This document shows positions 22,313-34,159 of a stretch of 64,000 nucleotides of DNA, one piece after another. Position 1 is the stretch's first letter. Every line of letters starts with the position of its first letter. The notes beneath the pieces were generated by a model that saw only the letters and a program-made list of their open reading frames with translations, searched no databases and was not told where the DNA came from. The position numbers and the translations under genes were made by a program. Source of the DNA: Paguma larvata (lineage: Eukaryota > Chordata > Mammalia > Carnivora > Viverridae); assembly GCA_030068075.1 (NCBI GenBank), contig CM057823.1, positions 15,472,485-15,536,484 on the forward strand. The letters run 5' to 3'.

Positions 22313-24344
22313 TGCGTGGCCCTCCTCACAGCTCACTGAAAACCCTTCACAAAATCCAAGGAAACCCACGTCGAGGCGCCCTCCCGCCAGCCTCCCTGCA
22401 GGCACAGGCGCACACATCCACCGTCCTAACGGTACAGGAAATTGAAGGAAGCCATCTGAAACTTCAGCGGCGGCCACGGCCAACGCAGATAACATATCAA
22501 ACGAAAAGCTGGAAATCAGCACTGTTCACATTCGCACAGGAAGCCCCAACTCAAGCTGCTTGACCCTATTTAGTAATCCGTTCCAGGCTCACAAAAGAAT
22601 GCCAGAACAAAAACCGAAGGCAAAAAAAAAAAAAAAATCCCAAGAAAACAACAAAAACACACTCACGACCTTTTTCCTTGGGAAGAAGAATGATTCCAAG
22701 AAGTGTCAAGAGAGGCCCCTTTGGTTTACAGAGTTTTGCAGGAAATTTGGTGACTGTTCTGCGATGCGGTTCTCTCCGCCAGCCCAGGGAGGTGGCACGC
22801 CACGGCAGTCACTGGGATAATTCAGATGCATCAAAGCCGTATCTGACCTCAATTGTGCTTATATTTTAGGTGAAAGTATTTCGGACCCAGACATTTCCGG
22901 TGATTAGCAGATATTCTGGTGTGGTGAGGAGTTCTGGCAGCTCTGTGGTCTGCCCCCCACTTATACTACTGCACCCTAACTAACCTTTCTGAGCCTCCTT
23001 CCTGTGTCCACACGGGACTGAATGACCGTGACCACAGGAGAGTTCTGAGGTCGGCATGAGAGAAGGTGCCCCGTGGCCTCCGTAAATATCAGCCTCCTTC
23101 CTTCGGTGTAATTTTCTAATTCACTTTGTCACCTACACTGTGAACCTGGCCTTTAGCAAAGAGAAGAAAAATGCCCCATTTTCTTTGGTGCTACTGCTGA
23201 ATTCTCTCAAGTCTTGTCCAGGCCAGTGGCTCTCTGAACATTTTGGTCTCAAAACTCACCGAGCCTCTTAAAAATTGGGGATTCTGAATTTTTCTTAAAG
23301 AAAAAAATGTGGGCTATCAATATTTACCATATGAGACAGTAACACTGAGAAATTTAAAAAATATTTAAGGATGACAAGAATAATGCATTACATATTAATG
23401 TAGGTTCTGACAAGTAACTATTTTCCAAAACAGAAAGCATTCAGTGAGAGTGATGTCATTTACATTGTACAAATCCCCTGAATGTCTGGCTTGGTAGAAA
23501 ACAGGTGGATCCTCCTGTCTGCTCTGCGTCTCCGCTCTGTCTCTTGTAAGATCTCGTTTTGGCAGAAGCCTATGAAGAAAAATCAGCCTCTGTATGAGGG
23601 AGGAGTATTTTAATAGTTTTTAAAAATAGGTGTGCATATTCTTTGATAGTACACCCACCCTCACTAAGTGCTAGTTACTTTAAAGTTAATTTTAATTTGG
23701 AATCTGGAACCTTATTAATGAACTTCTTAAATTCGCTTACAGGAAATCTATTGATCAATTTTGCACTTTCAGTGGTGGTTTTATGCGTGCATGCATTTCT
23801 AACATTTGGGAAGTGATGGTTCACTGAGTTATGTAGATCTTCCAAATTTCGACATATTTTATTACACATGCAAAAAAAGTCACATTATTACATTGCCTCC
23901 AATCCCATCAGAATAATTTCTATAAGGAAGCTATCAAGCTCACTGTGATGGACACAGATTTTCTATAATTCTAATTCTTTCTTGAAAGTTAAAATTTTAT
24001 CATTGGCAACTGATAGTCTCAGTTGTTTTACTGGAAGGCACAGGCTTACTTTGTTCATTTTGAGGAAATATCTCTCAAATATCCGCGTCTAAATAACTAT
24101 AGTTTGTCTTCCATTCTTTAGAGTGCCGAAGAATAATGGTGTCCCGTGGGGAATGAAAGGCTAGTTTGGCTCACTATTCAGTTGCCAAGAGTTTTTCCTC
24201 AAGAAAACCAACACCCTTCATTATTCAGCAGGAATGCCTTATGTGTATTTTCCATTTATCGCAGAGAATATTAAATGCACACGTACTCAAAGGTCAAGAT
24301 TTAACAAAATTAATAATTTTTACTGATTTATCAAGGACATTCTT

Positions 24345-24460
24345 CTTTAAAAAAAAAGATTTTATTTTCAAGTAATCTCTACGGCCCAACAGGGGGCTAG
24401 ACCTCCAACCATGAGATCGAGTCACATGCTTCACAGAATGAGCCAGCCAGCCGCCTCTTG
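24345..24460 (-). mobile_element. Short CAN SINE (about 100 bp form)
   Basis: 'aagtaatctctacggcccaac', then 'accatgagatcgagtcacat' and 'gagccagccagccgcctct'. Same short type as 19474-19575. Flanked by aaggacattctt (24333-24344) and aggacatgctt (from 24461). Confidence 0.8.
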
Positions 24461-24470
24461 AGGACATGCT

Positions 24471-24866
24471 TTTTTTTTAATTTAAATTTTAGTTAACACA
24501 CAGTGCAATATTGGTTTCAAGAGTAGAATTCAGTGGTTCATCAGTTCTTTATAACACCCAGTGCTCATCCCAACCAGGGCCCTCCATTATGCCCACCACC
24601 CATCTACCCATCCCCCCCACCTCCCTCCAGCAACGGTCAGTTTGTTCTTATTAAGAGTCTCCTGTGGTTTGTTTCCCTCTCTTCTTCCCCCTCCCCTACT
24701 CTTATGTCCATCTGTTTTGTTTCTTAAATTCCACTTGTGAGTGAAATCATCTACAGTATTTGTTTTCCTCTGATTGACTTATTTTGCTTAGCATAATGGA
24801 TTCTAGCTCCATCCATGTCATTGCATATGGCAAGATTTCATTCCTTTTAATGGCTGAGTAATATAC

Positions 24867-24907
<41 letters not shown>

Positions 24908-25445
24908 CGTGCGTGTCACATCTTCTTTACCCATTCATCAGTCGATGGATATTTGAGCTCTCTCTATAGTTTGGCTATCGTTGATACTGCTGCTATAAAC
25001 ATTGGGGTGCAGGTAATCCTTTGAATCTGTATTTTTGTATCCTTTGGGTAAATACCTAGAGTGCAATTGCTGGACTCTACAGAGTTCTATTTTTAGTCTT
25101 TTGAGGAACCTCCATACTGTTCTCTAGAGTGGCTGCACCAGTTTGCATTCCCACCAACAGTGCAAGAGGGTTCTACTTTCTCCGCATCCTCACCAACACT
25201 TGTTGTTTCTTGTGTTGTTAATTTTAGCCATTCCAACAGGTGTGAAGTGGTATCTCATCATGGTTTTGATTTGCATTTCCCTGACGATGAGTCATGTTGA
25301 GCATCTTTTCATGTGTCAGTTGGCCATCTGGATGTCTTCTCTGGAAAAGTGTCTTTTCATGTTTTCTTCCCATTTCTTCACTGGGTTTTTGTTTTTTAGA
25401 TGTTGAGTTCGGTAAGTTCTTTATAGATTTTGGATACTAACCCTC
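24471..25445 (-). mobile_element. L1 3' end, 5'-truncated, antisense
   Basis: Starts with a T-run (the reversed poly-A), then the reversed 3' UTR and the reversed C-terminal end of ORF2 ('tggctgagtaatatacca', 'gctataaacattggggtgca', 'cattcccaccaacagtgcaa'). About 975 bp remain. It is not functional, and the forward frame at 25143-25406 is an antisense shadow. It holds a (GT)n run at 24869-24916. The right flank aagaacattctt (25446-25457) repeats the target seen at 24333. Confidence 0.92.
24869..24916. repeat. (GT)n microsatellite with GTGC end, inside L1
   Basis: About 18 GT units followed by three GC-containing units, at the place where carnivore L1 3' ends commonly carry such a run. Confidence 0.95.
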
Positions 25446-25594
25446 AAGAACATTCTTAAATGAAACTGGAATGAATCTATTTTCCTGGGAGTATGTGGTG
25501 ACAGTTTGGTGCCACGTGCCAACGAGGCAGCAAAGCCCTCTGCTGCTTTTGCATCATCAGTAGAAATGTCACCACAGTGAAAAAGCCGACACCT

Positions 25595-25783
25595 TAATAT
25601 TAATACGAAAGTAGTTTTTACCTCACAGACTCTCTGAAAGGGTCTCAGAGATACCCTCCTAGCGCTCCTCTCTCAGCTCTCCAGCCCCAGCGGCCTCTGG
25701 CTACTCCAACTTCTAGGGCGGCACTTAATAAAATAGGGTATCTCTGAGTCCATGAGGTAAAAACCATTTTCATATTAATATTA
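25595..25783. repeat. Imperfect inverted repeat made of two opposed transposon ends
   Basis: Left arm 25595-25656 and right arm 25736-25783 are reverse complements over about 50 bp ('taatattaatacgaaagtag' against 'taatattaatatgaaaatgg' when the right arm is complemented). One gap of about 10 bp interrupts them. The spacer is about 80 bp and C/T-rich. Confidence 0.85.
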
Positions 25784-26438
25784 GACTATTTTTGTTCCCC
25801 AGGTTCTTGCTTTATAATTGATTCTACCCTCTATTTTTAACACTAATAAATGATTTGGCATATCTATTACATGCCAAACAGCATTCTAAACATGAAAAAC
25901 ACAGGAGTCAACAGGACACGCAAGTCATTGCTCTCATGGCCATTATGTTCTAAGACAGACAATAAACTTGTAAATAAATGAACGCATGAGACGTAAGTCC
26001 TATAATGATAAAAAATAGACTGATGGGACCGAAGGTGAGCTTGTAGTGAGCCGGCTCCAAACTGAGGGGTGTCAAGTGTGTGCTCTGGTATGAATAATGG
26101 AAATTCAAGGGTAGAAATGGAGATGGGTGAAGTTTCCAGTAGACTGGCTGGGTTAAAATCGGAATTCCCCTGGAAAGCCAGGACAGGGAAGAAGGCTCGA
26201 TTCTCTGTGTTTGAAAGGAGTGCCATGTGTTTCTTTCTGGGGAGGACGGTACCTCGCCAGCCTTCTGGGGGAAACAGCAAGGCAGTGGCTGCCACAAGAT
26301 CGCTGATGTTACTAGATGCTGCTGCTTCTTTCTAGAACTGGTGGGAAAAGGGGGCAAGGAGGGAACTGGGTTTCTCTGTAATACGAAGTTTCGGTTGTGC
26401 TGGTTGTGCTACCCAGCTGACGTCAACATCCTAAGGCT
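25784..26438. other. Intergenic sequence with an L2/MIR-like scrap
   Basis: Near 25855-25970 'ttacatgccaaacagcattc' and 'tgctctcatggccattatgt' resemble a worn L2/MIR-type fragment. The rest is unique. Minus-strand frames of 135-142 codons overlap each other here in different frames without recognisable domains. Confidence 0.45.
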
Positions 26439-26448
26439 GGCTATCACT

Positions 26449-26660
26449 TTTTTTTTTTTTTAAGTTTATTTATTTTCAGAGACAGAGAGAGCACAAGCAG
26501 GGGAGGAAAAGAGAGAGAGGGAGAGAGAAAGAATCCCAAGTAGCCTCTGCACTCTCAGCACAGAGCCCAATGCGGAGCTTGAACTCATGAACCATAAGAT
26601 CATGACCTGAGCGGAAATCAAGAGTGGACGCTTAACCTCCTGAGTCACTCGGCTGCTCCC
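26449..26660 (-). mobile_element. CAN SINE
   Basis: Long T-run, GA-rich part, reversed boxes, and the end 'gagtcactcggctgctccc'. Flanks ggctatcactt and ggcggtcactt are a worn target duplication. Confidence 0.9.
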
Positions 26661-26671
26661 GGCGGTCACTT

Positions 26672-29168
26672 CTGATTCAGAGTATTCCAAATCGACGTCT
26701 GGAGCACATTAACAATTTTCTGTCAGTATCACCTAAGCCAGCTATCCGGGGGCAAAACCAAATGAATGGAAATAGAAACAAAGAAATCACATAGAACTCA
26801 AAAGAAGGGCTGCAGGTCCTATTGTGAAAGGCACCTTGGGTGGAGGAAATACTATGCTGCTCACCAGAGAGAGTTCTGTAGAGTCAGTTCTTGCCCTGTT
26901 TTCCTCTCCCCTTTACCCTAGAAAGATGTCCCAGCTGTCCCTGCTGAAGGAATGTGTCCTCTGCCTCTCCGGGGCACGTTTCCGGTGTTTTCCTCTGCTC
27001 TCATTAGTGAGGGGAGGCGGCCGTGCTCTCCTGGAGCTCCGCCTTTCCCTCCCCCACCCCCTCCATGAGCCAGCGCCTCTGGGGCAGTGCCCCCTCCCCC
27101 ACACTGCACGGAAGAGCCGCGATTTTGTTTCCTGAGTTTCACGCTTTTCCTGTAAGTATGAATTACTGTAGCCCCTCTTCCGCGTGTCCTTTCTCTTTCG
27201 GCCACTTCACGGTTTTCAGAAGGGACATACATGACAGACGGCATGTCTCTGTGCAGAATACTGCACTTTATACAGATGGTGTAAAGTCGACTTACAGTGT
27301 GACAAATGTCTCTACTATCAAAGTGCCCGTCCAAGGCCAGCCATTCAATCTCCTCTACCCATTAAATCAGAGCAGGCTCCCCACTTCTGGAGGGCAGGGA
27401 CTTGTGTTCGTCACCATAACCCTATAACCACAGCCTTTACAGACTGTTGACACTTTTATTGGAAGGGTGTTAGAAAAGGTGGGTCACTCTACTCCGCAGA
27501 GGCAGCTGGGGGCGGGGTGGGGCGTGGGGTGGGCGCAGGGGTGAGGTGGGCATGGCTGTAGTGGGCCCCGAGGGTTTCTCTAATCTCTGTTCTGAGAGCA
27601 AAAGTACTTCCGCGGCACCCACCCTTCTGCAACCATGTAACTTAAGACACGACAGGGTCCCTCTGGGGTTGGCTCTGAGGTGTTTAAAGCCAAACATATA
27701 CCACATTTAGCAACTCTCCACAGTCTTGTCACAAGTGCCTTAAGAATGAGATACATATGTTTCCCGGCTTCCGGGTCCTGACAACCACATCTTCATTGTT
27801 GTTGTTCTGCCTTTGAACTCCTGAAAATAGAGCCCCGTATAAACTTTGACAAGTGGGTCCTGCATTGCTACTACGGGGCCATGTTTCACATGTACAACTC
27901 ACACGAATCACAGGGAGCCTTCCCGGGGGACCCTGGGGAACGGGGTAGGGGGAAGGACACAGTGTAATCAGCAAAGGGGAGTCAGTCCCAGGGAGCCCGC
28001 AGGCTCTCCCGGCTGCCGCGCCAGTGCTAGCCGCCAGGGTGCGCTCTAACGCGTGAGCGATGCACCTTGCGCGCCTGCTGACCGGGTTAGGACGGGGGGT
28101 ACGTGGTAGCTGTCGGGGCGGGCGGCAGCCCAGCGAGCAGGAAATCCTAGAGAAGACGGGAAAGCTGAGGAAGAGCTGTCCGGTTTTCCTTTGTTTGTTT
28201 TCCTGACGGCCCAGTACTTTACGGTAAATTCACATGCTGCGGAGTGAGGCAGGAAGACCGGGGTGCATTCTAACTGGCCGCTTCATCCCTGCCCGCCCCA
28301 GATGCTCAGCTTCGCATCCGGCTTCTCTCCTTACTTCCAGATCTTTGGTTCAGCAAGCATCTGTGCCGCCTCGTAGCTTTTTGAAATGTTCCTTCTGCCC
28401 CATGAAGTCTGATCGATCACTTGTTTTGAGTGTTTCCTTTTATCCTTTGAGAACCCGTTGAGCCAGGGGCTCCGTCACCACTGGCGGACCCGGGCAGCGC
28501 CAGGCAGGGGAGGAGAGAAGGCTACGAGCAGAAAGATCTGATCAGAAACAAACTGTTGGGTGAACACGGTGCAAGCTGTATTTGTGCTCCAAATCTTAAT
28601 CGTTCCAGTATCTTCTTCCAAATGTGCCATTTCACCTTTTCAGTATAACTAAACTCACAGAGCAGAGAAATAAAAGGAGCTGAAGTCGCCGCTAATGTCG
28701 TTTCTAGTGTGGAATATCAGCTCATTTATTTTTAGGTGAAAATGTATCCCATTTTGTAACCTCCCACCTAAGGCCTCTAGTATCGATAATGTTTGATAAA
28801 AGCTGAGATTTCACATCTTGGTGATTTTTGCTTGGCTCTGCACAGCCCAAGGACAAAGAATTCAGAGAGCCTCCCTGCCAACACCCAGATTGCATTTATA
28901 CTGTGTAAGAAAGCAAGCAGGCTCTGGCAGTTGCTGTCAAGGAAGAGGAAATTTTCCTCAGCTTAATGCCCAGAACAAAGAGTTTGAGCCTGTAGCAGGA
29001 ACACGCTGTGTGTACTTGACAAACACAGGGCGCTGGCGCTGAGCCGACGGCAGGCGGACGGCTTCGGTAATACACTGCCCGGGTTTGGGGAGGCCATTTC
29101 TTCCGCAAGAGGAGCACTGTATGTTCACGGGCATTTAATTTCGGTTTCGGCTTATGGCACTTGAGAAT
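26672..29168. other. Intergenic sequence, locally GC-rich
   Basis: Unique sequence with an L2-like scrap at about 27366-27430 ('ggagggcagggacttgtgtt'). A GC/CpG-richer patch lies at 28000-28150, including a CTCF-like motif at 28030-28048 (GCCGCCAGGGTGCGCTCTA). No ORF stands out. It contains no SINE or L1 over about 2.5 kb. Confidence 0.5.
28030..28048 (+). promoter_or_regulatory. CTCF-like motif (weaker)
   Basis: GCCGCCAGGGTGCGCTCTA has one unfavourable base in the GGGGG core. By eye only. Confidence 0.3.
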
Positions 29169-29178
29169 TGTTACTCCA

Positions 29179-29411
29179 GGGACGCCGGGGTAGCTCAGTT
29201 GGTTAAGCCGCCGACTTCGGCTCAGGGCATGATCTCACAGTTCATGAGTTCGAGCCCCGTGTAAGGCTCTGTGCTGACCGCTTGGAGCCTGTAGCCTGTT
29301 TGGGATTCTCTGTCTCCCTCGCTCTCTGCCCCTCCCCCACTCACACTGTCTCTCTCTCTCTCTCTCAAAAAGAAATAAACAGTTTTTAAAAATTAAAAAA
29401 TAAAATAACAC
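29179..29411 (+). mobile_element. CAN SINE
   Basis: Head 'gggacgccggggtagctcag', B box 'gttcgagccccg', (TC)n and an A-rich tail. The target duplication tgttactcc / tgtcactcc (29169-29177, 29412-29420) has one mismatch. Confidence 0.93.
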
Positions 29412-29583
29412 TGTCACTCCAAAAGCTGAATGTGTGAAGACAAGCACTTGTTCCCCAACAATGTTACGCGCTGCATGGCCGTGAACTGAACACCCACCCT
29501 GGTTCAGTGGCCCTCGAGGCAGAGTGGAGGCGCCTGGAAGCCAGGTGTTCATCACTAGGCCACCCCCACCTTCTCCATTCCAT

Positions 29584-29935
29584 ATGTACTTAGTCAGGGT
29601 TCTGCAGAGGAGTAGAGCCAGTAAGATGTATCTAGAGAAAGGGATTTATTTTCAGGAATCTGCTCACGCATCTTGAGGGAGGTGACCAGTTCAGAATCTG
29701 TAGGGCAGGCTGGCAGGCTGGAAAAGCCAACCAGACCTAACACTACCATCTGGAAGCATAATTCCCTCTCCTTCGGGGGACCTCACTCTTTCCTCGTGAG
29801 GCCTTCAACTCAACTCGTCGGTGAGGCCCACCCACATTGTGGGGCATATATTCTTTCCTCAGAGTCCGCTAATGTTTGGTGAAACCGGATCCCACACTGT
29901 AGCAAAGATGACTCACGAAATTAACCATCTGCACA
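29584..29935 (-). mobile_element. LTR-like ancient repeat (MaLR-type suspected)
   Basis: 'gtacttagtcagggttctgc' at the left, 'cccacccacattgtggggca' inside and 'aaattaaccatctgcaca' at the right. These are the landmarks of a common mammalian LTR-like repeat read backwards. The family name is not certain. Confidence 0.6.
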
Positions 29936-30201
29936 GAGTAAGTGCTCAACGAAACGATCTGATTTGATATGTAACCCCAGACGAAACATATTCTTGAGCT
30001 GCTACTTCAGCTGACTGATACAGGGATTGGACTTCCTTCCTCCAATTCTGCTAGGCCAAGGTTAAAAATGTAAGTCTTGAGAATGTAGACAATGTGTGAC
30101 CTCTGGTCTCTTCAGACAAACCGGACAGCTTTAAAGGAGATGATAACACGCCCACCATGGTGCCTGTCCCCGGTATTGGCAGTGATAGGATAAATCCTAG
30201 A

Positions 30202-30655
30202 CAGTGGTCCCCTCTTATCCTCAAGCGATACCTTCTAAGACCCCCTAGTAGATGCTGGAACCACAGACAGAACCAAACCCTACATATACTACACGTACAT
30301 ATCTACAATAAAGTTTAATTTAGAAATTATGCACAGTAAAGATTAACAATGGTGCCTGATAGATGGTGAAATAGTAAATTACAAATCACCATAATAAAAG
30401 TTACGTGAACCTGGTGTCTCTCTCTCAGAATATCCTACTGTCCACCACTCACCCTTCTTCTTGTGATGATGTGTGATGATAAAATGCCTATCTGATGAGA
30501 GGGAGGGTGGTGAGTGACGTAGGTGCTGTAACTAGCATTGGGTACTTACTGTCCTTCTGACGGTATATCAGCAGGAGGGTCACTGCTTCTGGAACACGGT
30601 CGATGGCAGGTAACTGAAACTGCAGAAAGCAAACCGCAGATGGTGTGGACTATGG
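30202..30655. mobile_element. Tigger-like DNA transposon relic, second copy
   Basis: Starts CAGTGGTCCCCTCTTATCC and ends with 'aaccgcagatggtgtggact'. The interior 'ctacaataaagtttaattta' matches the copy at 9952-10373, in the same orientation. A tandem 'gtgatgat' run sits near 30460-30480. No transposase remains. Confidence 0.7.
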
Positions 30656-31076
30656 TACAGAGTTCTATAATCCGGTGAGCTGGCTTCTTGCTGTCCTGGT
30701 TTTCTCGGGCCTCACCACACCCAGGGCAGGACTCAGACTGCTTAGGGCGTCCAGATCACCAGCTCTCCAGAAGAGAAGGGTCCCTCCTCCAACAGTGAAT
30801 AGGCTGCTTAAGAATTTAGAACCAAGAGAGAAGGAAATGCCTCGGAAATTGCAGGGGGTTCATGGAGAGGCTTCTAGAAAAACAGGCCCCAGTTCCATCC
30901 TGGACTCCTGGTCTCTTTGTTGTTTTTTCTTTTAACCAGTCCAGGAAGGAAATAATGTCCAGTGTCATTGGACACTGGAAAAAGGTCCATGAGGAGGAAT
31001 GAAAATCAAACCACAGTCAACACACAGACCCGAAAGCAGTGCCTCGTCCATAACACTCAGTAAAGTTCACGGCATA

Positions 31077-31272
31077 GGGGCACTTGGGTGGCTCAGTGGT
31101 TGAATGTCCGACTCTTAACTTTGGCTCAGGTCATGATCTCAGGGTGCTGGGATTTAGCCCCGCATCGGGCTCTGTGCTGAGCATGGAGCCTGCTTGGAAT
31201 TCTCTCTCCTCTTCTCTCTCTGTCCCTCCCCTGCCCTCTCTCTCTCTCTTTCTCTCATAATAATAATAATAC
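31077..31272 (+). mobile_element. CAN SINE
   Basis: Head 'ggggcacttgggtggctcag', A and B boxes partly worn, CT-rich end, and an (ATA)n-like tail 'ataataataataatac'. Confidence 0.9.
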
Positions 31273-33138
31273 TCATGGAATGGACCAGTTAGCCTCTCAT
31301 TTTATCTTTTCTCCATCTCGATTTTCCTGAACTCGTGCCCACACAGCATCCGGGGTACTGATTCCTTTTGCTCAATTCAACCCCAAGCCTTCAAGCAGAT
31401 GAAAACCAATACACCGGAGACCCTAACACCACGGCGGTGCCTCAGCTCTGAGTCCGTATATGAAACACGACGGGCATTTCTTTCAGGCAAGATTCCACAA
31501 GGAGAAAAAAAGGCAAATATTTTAGTTCAGTTCAGATAACACATAGACCTTCTTCTGTTTTCTGTCTGACTCTATGTGTATGAGGATTTTGACATGAGGT
31601 AGGCAATGTGCTTTAGAAATGTGTTCTTTCATTTAGATTTTTGTTTGTTTGTTTTGTTTTCTGAATTTGCAGCTCACTGACTGAGCCAAGTCACTAAATC
31701 ATGAATCTGGCATTTTAGGCATCTAGATTACATCTTTTGAAAGTTGTTTTTATATGTGGAGTTTATTTGAAACAAATGTACAGTCAAGGATAAATCCTTG
31801 GACTTGGAGCCAGTAGAACTGGGCTCTTTTGAAACCCTGGATGTCATGGAATCTATTTCTGCCGATGTAGACTAGACGCATAAAGCCAACGGTTTGTATT
31901 CCATGAGGCTCTGAGGAGATACTGAACCGTAAAGAGGTTAGCATGGATGTGGTCTGGAACTTCAAAAATTAATTGTGCTGTGTTGGATCAAGCTCAAAAA
32001 ACACTGGCCTCCCAACTGGGAGAGCTATATTCATTTAAGAGCTATATATTCGTTACCTTTCATATCTCAGACTCATCCTTTTCTCTCAAGTGAAATACAT
32101 AATCACTTCCTGAGGGATATTAGAAGTGATATTACTTCCTAAGAAGCAAACAAACTGGTACATGCAGAGACAAGAAAGGGACGGAAGGCCCTTAACTGGT
32201 TGTGTCGAGGAAGATTTTTTTCAGAAGATAACATAAAAACTGAGAACAAAAGAGTCAGGAGCAGCCGGCTGAGTGGGGCTGATTTTACAGAAGCAGGGAC
32301 AGTTAAGATGGAGGACAGCATGGCTGAGGAGATGGGGCGCGTACCACTCCCAAGGCGTCTGCCTCGTGCGCCTGACCTGCGGGTGCTGCCGTTCCCAGAG
32401 ATGGCAGAGAGTAGGGAGAAGGAGAGGCGGGGAGGAAAATCGAAAGTTACGTTGTGGACATGTCATGTTTGTGACGACCGTGAAAACTCCAAGGGGAGGT
32501 GTAGAGTAGGTACGGTGAGTCAGGGTCCTGGTAGGAAGCCAGGGGAAGGGGAAAGAGAGCTTAATCAAAAGACCCTTTACAAAGGTGTGGGCGGAGTTTA
32601 GGAAAAGCAAAGAGATGGTGTAGTACCCCGAAGCTAGTGACAGCGGGGAGGCATTACCATGCCTGGGCCTGAAGAAGCAAGGGAAAGGGGTAATGACTGG
32701 CTGAGAAAGGGAGCTGGGGGGCTAGATGTGGATGGAGATGGTGCCTGCGGCCTTCAGTAGAGAGACACAGCCGGCCTGAGGTGAACCACAAAGAGGGAGC
32801 TGAGCTAATAAACTCATTGACCTCACTCTCGTCTGACCTGTCAATCTTCTGCTGGAAACTTCTATTGGCTAAGCCCAGCTGGAAGTCAGAGTCTGCTGAC
32901 ATAGTTCACAAAGGTCAAAGTGCCAGGGCAGAGAGGAGGGTTACCAAGAGTACAGAGTGGATCTGGAAGGACAAACGGAACACACACAGCACAAGGCAGT
33001 TGGATACACAAGTCTGGAGCTCTACAGAGACGCATGAGCTAGTTAGAAAGAACCGGCATGTGGGCAGGAGTGAAAGTTTTGGCAGTGAACGAGGTCGTGG
33101 AAGGAGAGCAAATGAGCCCGGAAGAGCTCTGATACTAG
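31273..33138. other. Unique intergenic sequence
   Basis: No repeat or gene recognised over about 1.9 kb. Two overlapping open frames near 32200-32610 (133 codons +, 129 codons -) face each other and have no domain, so they look like chance openings. Confidence 0.5.
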
Positions 33139-33153
33139 TTAGAGCTTAGCTGG

Positions 33154-33360
33154 GGCGCCAGGGGGCGGGGCTCAGTCAGCTGAGCATCCAACTTTAGCTC
33201 AGGCCATGATGTTGTGGTTTGTGAGTTCGAGCCCCACATCAGGCTCTGCTGTCAGCCTGTCAGGGCAGAGCCCGCTTCGGATTCTCTGTGCCCCTCTCTC
33301 TCTGCCCCTCCCCCACTTATGCTCACTCTCTCTCTCTCAATTAATTAATTAAAAACAACA
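33154..33360 (+). mobile_element. CAN SINE with mutated head
   Basis: Head 'ggggcgccagggggcggggc' departs from the usual 'cctgggtggc'. The B box 'gttcgagccccac' is intact. Target duplication ttagagcttagctgg / ttagggtttagctgg (33139-33153, 33361-33375) has two mismatches. The changed head now looks like a CTCF core. Confidence 0.92.
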
Positions 33361-33375
33361 TTAGGGTTTAGCTGG

Positions 33376-34159
33376 AGAATAAAGAGGACTTTGCAAAGGA
33401 GACTGAAAAAAAAGTAGCCAGAAAGCAAGGAGGAAAACCGAGAGAGTGGGGGGGGGTGTCATGGAAGGGCAAACGGGACAGCAGCGGTCACACGATCCTC
33501 CTGCGTCAAAAGCTCCTGTGAAGCTGAGAGTGACAGAAATGTGCCTTCTGGATTCGGCGCCATTACTCAGCAAGGACGCCAAGTACCGTGCCTGTGGCTG
33601 CGGCAAAGAGGGGCGAGCCCTGGATTTCGAGGACACCCCAAGCCAGACACAGGACCAGGCGTACTGTGGGGTGACTGATCTGCTAGAAATAGGAACAAAT
33701 GTCTTTTGAAGCAGAGAGGGTACTGGGAGAAGTTACCTAAGAACAATCAATTATGTATATGGTATGGATATCAATTCTTCAGAATACAGAATTCCAATTC
33801 TGGAAAAATCTTGCATTTTAAAGAAGAGGAAGATGAAACTCAGGAAAGTTAAACGCCTTGCCATGCCTTGAATCGGTACCCCTTTGGGAGGATGCTGACA
33901 ATCTGAACATTCTCTTGATTTCAGGCCTTTTTGATTCGATCTTCCAAGGACAGACCTAGGACCTATACTTCGTTAGAATCGAGATGTTACTTACTTAAAA
34001 ATTTTCTGTGAAAGTAATGTTCATGTCAAAATCGTTAACAAATAGAAGAAAATTAAAATCACTCTTAATTCCATAATCCATACCCCTAACTTTCTAGACT
34101 GTTTCCCTTTTCCTGAGTGCATGCACGTTTCCACAAACATTTCTCTTTAGAAAATGTTT
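33376..34159. other. Unique intergenic sequence
   Basis: Contains a short G-run (about 33449) and a possible MIR scrap near 33825-33870 ('gaagatgaaactcaggaaag'). Nothing coding is supported. Confidence 0.45.

Larger units (their letters stand above)
19799..23223. other. Intergenic sequence with three CTCF-like motifs and MIR scraps
   Basis: Mostly unique. It holds three CTCF-like motifs (19966, 20509, 21609) and MIR-like remnants near 21003-21085, 21200-21310, 22190-22310 and 22960-23120. An apparently unique block at 20640-20990 contains no repeats. The 175-codon frame at 21182-21709 overlaps a MIR-like piece and has no domain, so it is not called. Confidence 0.5.
23224..25660. mobile_element. 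hAT/Charlie-like DNA transposon relic, split by a SINE and an L1
   Basis: The left end CAGTGGCTCTCTGAACATTTTG resembles hAT-Charlie terminal repeats. The body ('gggctatcaatatttaccat', 'aatgtctggcttggtagaaa') and the right part (25590-25656, 'ttttacctcacagactctct') follow the order of a repeat family I remember with 'cctcacagactccctgaaagggtctc' near its end. A short minus-strand frame at 23675-23869 (RNLEDLHNSVNHHFPN) looks vaguely like a broken hAT transposase. Removing the nested SINE (24345-24460) and L1 (24471-25445) leaves about 1.35 kb. The right terminus is missing or badly decayed. Confidence 0.5.
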
